From NCBI GenBank assembly GCA_014304965.1, contig JACRTZ010000221.1, positions 1-5,413 of the forward strand: a stretch of DNA of 5,413 bases, read 5' to 3'. This DNA comes from Vulcanimicrobiota bacterium. GTDB taxonomy: Bacteria > Vulcanimicrobiota > Vulcanimicrobiia > Vulcanimicrobiales > Vulcanimicrobiaceae. Of the stretch, positions 1 through 4,309 are shown in pieces; within the stretch, counting starts at the first letter, position 1, and every line of letters starts with the position of its first letter. The notes under the pieces are model-generated. The model saw nothing but the letters and a program-made list of their open reading frames with translations, made no database searches and had not been told where the DNA came from. The position numbers were made by a program, and so were the translations under genes.

Positions 1-1136
1 TGCGTTTCAAGATGCTCTTCGATCAGCAGCCGAATGGCAGCGCGCGCCGGCGTCAGGCGCCAACGCTCGGCGATTTCGTCCATGCGCAAGCCCGCGAGTT
101 CCGCGTTGCGCTCGCTCGCGACGGTCGTGATGAGGATGTCGTTCCAAAGACCTTTCCAGTCCATTTCGAGACGCAGCGCGATCGCGATGGATGTCTTGGG
201 ATCGCGTAAGCGCTCGAGCGCCGGTTCGCGTCCGCCGTCGCGAACGTCGTCCGGTAAGATCGTGATCAGATCGGTCCAACTCGCAACGTACGGGTAGACG
301 TCGGCGTGAATCGCGAGCCCCGAACGCTGGCGCGCGCGGTCCATGCGTTCGAGCGTGCGGTGCACTTTGCCCCAATTGTTCTTGCCGGCCGCCTTGTGGT
401 GCGAAAACTGGACCGCGACCTCCGCGCGACGCGCGACGTCGAGCCCTTCGTCGACCGCTTCGAGCAGTTCGTCGCCTTCGCTGCGGATGTGCGAAACGTA
501 GCGCCCGGCGCCGGCCTCGCGCGCGGCAACGGCGCACTCCGCGAGTTCGGCGACATCGGCATAGCGGGACGGTGTGTAGATCAAACCGCTCGAAACGCCG
601 AGCGCCCCCATTTCGACCGTTTCGCGCACGAGTGCGGTCTGCGCGGCGGCTTCTTCCCGCTCGAGCGCACCTTCGCGATCGCCGCGCACGCAGCGGCGGG
701 TCGTTCCGAGACCGACGAGCGTCGCGACGTTGAGCGCGACGCCGTTGCGTTCGACGAGCGAAAGAAACTCGTCGAGGTTCGTCCACTCGGCGTCGAGTCC
801 GTAGACCGCGCAGTCTTCGCGTTTGCGCTCGCGCGCGAGGCCATGCAAGGGCGCGACGGACGTTCCGCAGTTGCCGCCGATCTCGGTCGTAACGCCTTGA
901 ACGAGCTTTCCTTCGCAACGCGGATCCACGAGCCACAGCTCGTCGCTATGCGAATGAACGTCGATGAAGCCGGGCGCAAGGGCGAGACCCCGCCCGTCCA
1001 CGCGCTCGACAGCCTCGCGTTCGGAGAGGGCGCCGATGAGCACGATGCGGTCGTCCGCGAGCGCCACGTCGGCCCGAATGGGGACGGGAGAAACCCCGTC
1101 GTACACGCTCGCGCCTTCGATAATCGTACCTAACAT
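1..1136 (-). CDS. N-acyl-D-amino-acid deacylase / D-aminoacylase family amidohydrolase (C-terminus missing)
   Basis: This is a metal-dependent amidohydrolase expected to release D-amino acids from N-acyl-D-amino acids (or related amides) in the cytoplasm. 378 codons are visible and the C-terminus lies off the window. The N-terminal beta-sandwich strand (MLGTIIEGASVYDG) leads to APGFIDVHSHSD with metal-ligand-type His61 and His63. GVTTEIGGNCGTSVAP carries the family Cys90. GALGVSSGLIYTPSRYA covers about 177-193, YVSHIRSEG gives His216, QFSHHKAAGKNNWGK gives His246, and DVYPYVAS lies at 279-286. The spacing of these residues follows the D-aminoacylase of Alcaligenes (His67, His69, Cys96, His220, His250). 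The family's C-terminal catalytic Asp would lie just beyond the window. The usual Gly-His-Gly before the Arg reads Gly-Leu-Gly (142-144). The start is ATG at 1136; an in-frame TAA two codons upstream (1143-1145) excludes a longer protein. I see no clear Shine-Dalgarno site. The family is firm; the exact substrate is not. Confidence 0.88.
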   Translation of the reverse strand, partial: MLGTIIEGASVYDGVSPVPIRADVALADDRIVLIGALSEREAVERVDGRGLALAPGFIDVHSHSDELWLVDPRCEGKLVQGVTTEIGGNCGTSVAPLHGLARERKREDCAVYGLDAEWTNLDEFLSLVERNGVALNVATLVGLGTTRRCVRGDREGALEREEAAAQTALVRETVEMGALGVSSGLIYTPSRYADVAELAECAVAAREAGAGRYVSHIRSEGDELLEAVDEGLDVARRAEVAVQFSHHKAAGKNNWGKVHRTLERMDRARQRSGLAIHADVYPYVASWTDLITILPDDVRDGGREPALERLRDPKTSIAIALRLEMDWKGLWNDILITTVASERNAELAGLRMDEIAERWRLTPARAAIRLLIEEHLET

Positions 1137-1140
1137 GAGC

Positions 1141-1165
1141 GTTTAAGCCAGGACGCTTTGGGTAC
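1141..1165 (+). promoter_or_regulatory. Candidate sigma-B-type general-stress promoter of the KGG gene
   Basis: GTTTAA at 1141-1146 and GGGTAC at 1160-1165 are separated by 13 bases. The sigma-B consensus known from Bacillus is GTTTAA, 12-15 bases, then GGGTAT or GGGWAW, and the related actinobacterial stress factors use GTTT and GGGTA. The -35 matches fully and the -10 matches at five of six positions. The orientation and distance suit transcription starting near 1172, with a leader of about 48 bases before the GTG at 1220. In Bacillus the KGG-repeat gene gsiB is itself a sigma-B target. Whether this organism has such a sigma factor cannot be seen here. The -35 lies four bases upstream of the divergent deacylase ATG, so that gene's own promoter must lie further right. 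Confidence 0.5.
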
Positions 1166-1187
1166 GAGCGAGGGAGACATAAGACGA

Positions 1188-1203
1188 TCTTCACGAGTGA
1201 AGA
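1188..1203. promoter_or_regulatory. Perfect 7-bp inverted repeat before the KGG gene ribosome site
   Basis: TCTTCAC-GA-GTGAAGA is a perfect dyad of 7-base arms around two bases, ending three bases before the Shine-Dalgarno stretch at 1206. It could be a small operator. In the leader RNA it could fold as a 6-bp stem with a CGAG loop beside the ribosome site. Chance occurrence is possible with arms this short. Confidence 0.35.
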
Positions 1204-1205
1204 AA

Positions 1206-1213
1206 AAGAAGGG
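1206..1213 (+). promoter_or_regulatory. Ribosome binding site that sets the GTG start of the KGG gene
   Basis: AAGAAGGG, an AGGAGG-like stretch, lies six bases before GTG at 1220 (nine before a second GTG at 1223). The reading frame stays open upstream to a TGA at 1136-1138 but contains no ATG, GTG or TTG there, so the tandem GTG pair is the first possible start. Confidence 0.6.
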
Positions 1214-1219
1214 CTGTAC

Positions 1220-1546
1220 GTGGTGGACGATTCTGTGAAGCAGGAACAAAACGGGAAAGTCGGCGGCGAAATGTCGGTCCGCGAAGCCGGCAAAAAAGGC
1301 GGAGACACCGTTCGCGAGCGCTACGGTTCGGGCTTCTACGAGCAGATCGGCCGGAAGGGCGGGCAAGTGACGCGCGAGCGGCACGGCGCGCAGTTCTACG
1401 AACAAATCGGCCAAAAAGGCGGACGCGTCGTCAAGGACAAGTACGGCAGCGACTTCTACGAAGAGATCGGACACAAGGGCGGTCAAAAAGTAAAACGCCT
1501 GATTGCGGAAGCGAAAAAACTTTCCGACAACACGTCCAAGCCGTAA
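1220..1546 (+). CDS. KGG-motif general stress protein, GsiB-like
   Basis: This is a 108-residue, highly charged, hydrophilic protein without signal peptide or membrane segment. It is made of 20-residue repeats of the form G-x-KGG-x(2)-(V/T)-(R/K)-(E/D)-(R/K)-(Y/H)-G-x(2)-FYE-(Q/E)-I. Full copies lie at about residues 24-43, 44-63 and 64-83, a fourth begins at 84 (GHKGGQKVKRL), and a degenerate one (KVGGEMSVREA) lies at 13-23. The tail 89-108 is Lys-rich and probably helical. KGG is the 'stress-induced bacterial acidophilic repeat' family. Its best-known member is Bacillus GsiB, and plant LEA group 1 proteins have a similar motif. A protective, hydrophilin-like role under desiccation, acid or nutrient stress is inferred from the family; the molecular activity is unproven. 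The gene stands alone, divergent from the deacylase and convergent with lptC. A later ATG at 1271 (MSVREAGKKGG) is a less likely start because it lacks the good ribosome site. Confidence 0.85.
   Translation: MVDDSVKQEQNGKVGGEMSVREAGKKGGDTVRERYGSGFYEQIGRKGGQVTRERHGAQFYEQIGQKGGRVVKDKYGSDFYEEIGHKGGQKVKRLIAEAKKLSDNTSKP
1289..1468 (+). repeat. Three 60-bp in-frame tandem repeats encoding the KGG units
   Basis: Three direct copies of 60 bases (1289-1348, 1349-1408, 1409-1468) each encode one 20-residue KGG unit, with a partial fourth following. The copies differ at many third positions. For example, Glu-Gln-Ile-Gly is written GAGCAGATCGGC in one copy and GAACAAATCGGC in the next. The duplication is therefore old and conserved as protein rather than as DNA. 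Confidence 0.8.
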
Positions 1547-1556
1547 CCAATCCGTC

Positions 1557-1598
1557 GGCGGGCGCGGCGAGACTCACTTGAGCTTCACCGCGCCCGTC
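1557..1598. terminator. Possible terminator hairpin downstream of the KGG gene
   Basis: CGGGCGCGG (1559-1567) and CCGCGCCCG (1588-1596) are perfect reverse complements. The stem can extend two pairs outward through one G-U, around a loop of about 20 bases. It begins 11 bases after the KGG stop codon and spans the stop of the converging lptC gene (1574-1576). There is no long T-run after it in either direction, only a weak CTTTGTT on the plus side, so factor-independent termination is uncertain. Confidence 0.3.
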
Positions 1599-2119
1599 AC
1601 TTTGTTGAGCTGAACGTCTCCCGTCTTCACGTCGAGGGTCGCGCTGTCCACCAGCAGGGGCACCTCCGCCCCCGTGTCGATGGTCGAGCGGTTCGGTAAG
1701 ACGAGCCGCTGCGAAGCGTTGTTCCAGGTGGCCGAGGTCGTGTCGAACGACCGGTGCGGATCTTTCGAAAACGTCTCGATGTGAAGCGTTCCGCTCGCCG
1801 CGAAGTCCTTGGTGACCATGTTGACCGTCATGCGCGTGGCGCGTACTTTGAGATACGGCTTGTCGCTCTTGTAAATCACCCCGTCATGAACGCCTTCGAG
1901 ATCGATGAGCGTCTGTTCGGGGTTGCTCGTGATCTTGTCGTATTTGACGGTCCACGAGCGGCCCTTGAGCCGTTCGCCGAGCCCCGCGCCCGCTTTGAAT
2001 TGTGCCGGCGGCGCCGCGGGGGGCGGCCCTTTCTCGTTCAATCCGGCGCGATAGACTTCAACGACGATCCAGACGAGCACGAGCGCGCCGCCGAGCGTCC
2101 ACCACCGGCGCTTCGTCAA
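1574..2119 (-). CDS. lptC: LptC-like lipopolysaccharide export protein, bitopic inner membrane
   Basis: LptC is a component of the Lpt bridge. It takes lipopolysaccharide from the inner-membrane ABC transporter and passes it to the periplasmic LptA-type bridge. The 181-residue product has a short basic N-terminus (MTKRRWW), one membrane helix at about 9-23, a Pro/Ala-rich linker at 31-40 and a periplasmic domain. From residue 54 that domain reads as successive beta strands (RSWTVKYDKITS, IYKSDKPYLKVRATRMTV, GTLHIETF, PLLVDSATLDVKTGDVQL). This fits the LptC/OstA jelly-roll fold in length and layout (E. coli LptC has 191 residues). The start is taken as TTG at 2119. It overlaps the TGA of lnt by two bases (TTGA) and has GAGG (2125-2128) five bases upstream. 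No ATG or GTG is available before the membrane helix. It is thus translationally coupled to lnt. The assignment rests on architecture and strand pattern, not on an invariant catalytic motif. Confidence 0.7.
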   Translation of the reverse strand: MTKRRWWTLGGALVLVWIVVEVYRAGLNEKGPPPAAPPAQFKAGAGLGERLKGRSWTVKYDKITSNPEQTLIDLEGVHDGVIYKSDKPYLKVRATRMTVNMVTKDFAASGTLHIETFSKDPHRSFDTTSATWNNASQRLVLPNRSTIDTGAEVPLLVDSATLDVKTGDVQLNKVTGAVKLK

Positions 2120-3642
2120 AATGGCCTCGACCGTCCGGCGAACGCGATCGCGCCGAAGACGAGCGCGAACACCAGCGCCAACGGAGCCGGCCCGAACGCA
2201 TCGTAGAACGTGTCGACGGGCCTGCCGACGTTGCCGTTCAACACGGCGGTCTCTTCGAGCTGCGTCTGTGCGACGTAGCGGCCGTTCGGTGCGATGATCC
2301 CGCTGACGCCGGTCGAGGCGGCGCGCAACACCCATCGTCCCGTTTCGAGCGCGCGCATTTGCGCGATCTGCGCGTGCTGATACGGTCCGGCGGTCTTGCC
2401 GAACCACGCGTCGTCGGTCGCGATCAGCAGCAGCGTTGCGCCGTCGCGCACGTCGCCGGAAACGAGCCCGCTGAAGGCGGACTCCCAGCACACGATGGGT
2501 GCGACGCGAAAGCCTCCGGCTTCGATCACGCCGTCCGTGTCCCCGATGCCGAGGTTGGAGACTTGCGACGCCCATGGAATCCACGATAGAAACGCCTTGA
2601 ACGGAAGATGTTCGGCAAACGGCACGAGCTGCCGTTTGCGGTAGACGGCATCGAGCGTGCCGTCGGGCCGAAAGAAAAAGAGCGTGTTGTAGACCTCGGT
2701 CGCGGTGACTTCGAAGGTCCCGACGACGAGTTCCGCGTTGAGTGCGCGCGCGAGATTGGCGAAGCGAGCCTGCAAGGCCGGTTCCTTGTTCAGCGCCTTG
2801 ACGATGACCGTTTCCGGCCACAGAACGATCCGCGGATGCCGTCCGCGCAGCCCCTCGGTCAGCGCGGCGTAGCGCGTGATCCCCGCGCGGATCGAGGCGT
2901 CGGTGAACTTGAGCGACTGAGCGATGTTGCCTTGCACGGCGGCGACCGGGATTGCGGGTGCGGCGAGGTTGCGCGCGGGCCAGGTGAGCCACGACGCGGC
3001 GAGCGCGACGACGACGCAGCCTGCGGCGATCCCGAAGGCGCGTAACGATGCCGGCGAGGCGTGCGAGCGGATCGCTTGCGCGGCGTACGCGGCGAGCAGC
3101 ATCAGCACGAACGTGATCCCGTACGTTCCCACGTCCGCTGCGAGCGGAGCGAGCGGCGTCGCGACTTGCGTGTATCCCAAACTCCCGAACGGCACGCCGA
3201 GCTGCCCGAGCCCCTCGCACCGGAACCATTCGGCGAAGGCGAAGACGGCGGCCGACGCGAGCGGGAGCAGCGCGGGCGATGTCCGGTCGCGGATCAGCGC
3301 GATCGCACAGGCGGGCAGCGCAAAAGCGAACGCGGCGTCGCCGATTGCGGGACCGAGCGTCAAGAAAAACCCGAAGGGCGCGATCAAGGCGCCGGCGGTC
3401 TCGCCGAACCACGAGTAGTTGATGGCGAAAAATACGCTGCCCGCCGCCCAGCCGACCAAGAAGGCGCGCTTCGGCGAGAGTCCAAACCAGGCCCAATAGA
3501 CGCCCACCGCGCCGAGCGGCGCAAGCACCGTCGCATTCGTCTTAGGAAATGCGAGCGCCATGAGCGCAGCGCCGATGCAAGCTACCGCTAGCGCCGTCCA
3601 CGAGGAGTGCCTACCGCTGCGACGCGCCGCTATCGTCCTCAT
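2116..3642 (-). CDS. lnt: Apolipoprotein N-acyltransferase (Lnt)
   Basis: Lnt transfers an acyl chain from phospholipid to the N-terminal diacylglyceryl-cysteine of lipoproteins, the last step of lipoprotein maturation, in the inner membrane. The protein has 508 residues (E. coli 512). Hydrophobic segments fill the first 220 residues, a nitrilase-like periplasmic domain spans about 231-475, and a last membrane helix lies at about 485-502. The catalytic triad is visible: Glu277 in LWPETV, Lys336 in YRKRQLVPFAE and Cys385 in IVCWES. The supporting Glu344 and Glu387 keep the spacing of the E. coli enzyme. GNIAQSLKF (238-246) and DDAWFGKTAGPYQHAQ (410-425) are further family signatures. The start at ATG 3642 is chosen because the next Met (28) would cut the first membrane helix, and no GTG, TTG or CTG lies between. 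No strong Shine-Dalgarno site is seen. The promoter would have to lie inside the divergent gene at 3643 onward. All key residues are present, so the enzyme should be active. Confidence 0.96.
   Translation of the reverse strand: MRTIAARRSGRHSSWTALAVACIGAALMALAFPKTNATVLAPLGAVGVYWAWFGLSPKRAFLVGWAAGSVFFAINYSWFGETAGALIAPFGFFLTLGPAIGDAAFAFALPACAIALIRDRTSPALLPLASAAVFAFAEWFRCEGLGQLGVPFGSLGYTQVATPLAPLAADVGTYGITFVLMLLAAYAAQAIRSHASPASLRAFGIAAGCVVVALAASWLTWPARNLAAPAIPVAAVQGNIAQSLKFTDASIRAGITRYAALTEGLRGRHPRIVLWPETVIVKALNKEPALQARFANLARALNAELVVGTFEVTATEVYNTLFFFRPDGTLDAVYRKRQLVPFAEHLPFKAFLSWIPWASQVSNLGIGDTDGVIEAGGFRVAPIVCWESAFSGLVSGDVRDGATLLLIATDDAWFGKTAGPYQHAQIAQMRALETGRWVLRAASTGVSGIIAPNGRYVAQTQLEETAVLNGNVGRPVDTFYDAFGPAPLALVFALVFGAIAFAGRSRPF
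2117..2128 (-). promoter_or_regulatory. Ribosome site and TTG start of lptC overlapping the lnt stop
   Basis: On the minus strand GAGG (2128-2125), five bases, then TTG (2119-2117) precede the LptC coding frame. The last two bases of this TTG are the first two of the lnt TGA at 2118-2116. This is the familiar ATGA-type stop/start coupling with TTG in place of ATG. Confidence 0.55.
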
Positions 3643-4309
3643 ACTCGTCGCCGCGCTTGGGATGGCCGATTGCGGCCGTCAGGTAACGCCGGATCCAACG
3701 AGCTTCACGAACCTTTCGGGCAAAATGGTGATCCGCTTTCGGACCAAGGGCCCGATGGATTTCAACAACTTCAATTACGTGATGGTCTTCAATACGTGCG
3801 GCGTCGGCGGGGAGCCTTATCCGAACGCCTTCAATACGACCTTCACGAACTACTCGTACGCGTTCGCCATCGGCGCAACGTACGGCATTGCCGGCGCTGC
3901 GCTCTTTCAGTACGTCCTTGCCCCCGGCAGTTCGAATCAGCTCAATCCGTTGCCCGTCAGCAACGGCGCCGGCACCACGCAACTCGTGCTCAACGACAAC
4001 AACGCGAACAACGAATTTCAGCTGACCTTCGCTCGGGGCTTGCTGAACAATCCGCTCAACCAGAAAGTGTGCCAGAACACTCCCGCCGGAACGCCGACCA
4101 ATCTCTGGTACATCAACTTCTTCACCCTCGACAAGAACGGGATCGTGCAAGATTCGCTCGGCGTCGGCGGCCCGAACGACAACTCGTTTTCGTTCAACAT
4201 CGACGTGACGACCAACAGTCAGAACCCGTTGTTCAGGCCCGCCGGGCCGGCGCTGCCTTCGAACCCGGCGGCGCAAATAGACGGCGGCGAAATCGACACC
4301 TTCCTCTAA
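3560..4309 (+). CDS. Uncharacterised Asn-rich exported protein, probable lipoprotein
   Basis: I do not recognise this family. Residue numbers count from ATG 3560 (249 residues). A signal sequence is clear: Arg21-Arg22, hydrophobic AAIVLILVAALGMA, then Asp37-Cys38. Cys38 suggests lipidation, but Asp at -1 is atypical for a lipobox, so plain cleavage after GMA is possible. The +2 residue is Gly, which does not signal inner-membrane retention by the E. coli rule. The mature part is rich in Asn, Phe, Gly and Thr, with probable beta strands (KMVIRFRTKG, NYVMVFNTCG, AFAIGATYG, TQLVLNDNN, WYINFFTLDKNG). Two further cysteines (80 and 171) could form a disulfide. The C-terminus is Pro/Gly-rich and acidic. 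The start is uncertain. ATG 3560 and ATG 3575 lack good ribosome sites, whereas CTG 3617 has GAGGAG nine bases upstream and gives a compact 230-residue precursor starting (M)RRAAIV. The gene is divergent from lnt, overlapping its start, and convergent with the LptD-like gene. An envelope role is inferred from context only. Confidence 0.75.
   Translation: MSAAPMQATASAVHEECLPLRRAAIVLILVAALGMADCGRQVTPDPTSFTNLSGKMVIRFRTKGPMDFNNFNYVMVFNTCGVGGEPYPNAFNTTFTNYSYAFAIGATYGIAGAALFQYVLAPGSSNQLNPLPVSNGAGTTQLVLNDNNANNEFQLTFARGLLNNPLNQKVCQNTPAGTPTNLWYINFFTLDKNGIVQDSLGVGGPNDNSFSFNIDVTTNSQNPLFRPAGPALPSNPAAQIDGGEIDTFL
3602..3619 (+). promoter_or_regulatory. Strong ribosome site with a possible CTG start for the exported protein
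   Basis: GAGGAG (3602-3607) is the best Shine-Dalgarno match near this gene. The only in-frame start-like codon at a suitable distance is CTG at 3617-3619, nine bases on. The GTG at 3607-3609 is out of frame. CTG starts are rare, so this could be coincidence, but the resulting signal peptide has a textbook layout. Confidence 0.4.

Noticed and set aside
7..936. Minus-strand open frame of 309 residues inside the deacylase
   Set aside because: It is extremely Arg-rich with no domain pattern, while the true frame on the same strand carries the full series of D-aminoacylase motifs.
306..1133. Plus-strand open frame of 275 residues opposite the deacylase
   Set aside because: It is an antisense shadow from GC-rich codon bias, with no recognisable domain and no ribosome site judged convincing.
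1130..1486. Minus-strand open frame of 118 residues opposite the KGG gene, with Phe-rich and repeated segments
   Set aside because: Its repeats are simply the complement of the KGG repeats; it also runs through the deacylase start region and has no independent support.
1574..3496. One long minus-strand open frame that would encode a 640-residue protein ending in the LptC-like domain
   Set aside because: Its first two thirds are Arg-rich nonsense antiphase to lnt, which carries all catalytic residues in the other frame. Only the part after about 2119 is real coding sequence.
3661..3680. Hairpin GATGGCCG-ATTG-CGGCCGTC near the start of the exported protein
   Set aside because: It lies inside coding sequence, has one G-T pair and no T-run or other context; GC-rich coding DNA gives such stems often.
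4236..4248. Palindrome GGCCCG-C-CGGGCC downstream of the barrel gene on the minus strand
   Set aside because: It encodes Gly/Pro codons of the exported protein, the loop is very short and no T-run follows in either direction, so I do not call it a terminator.
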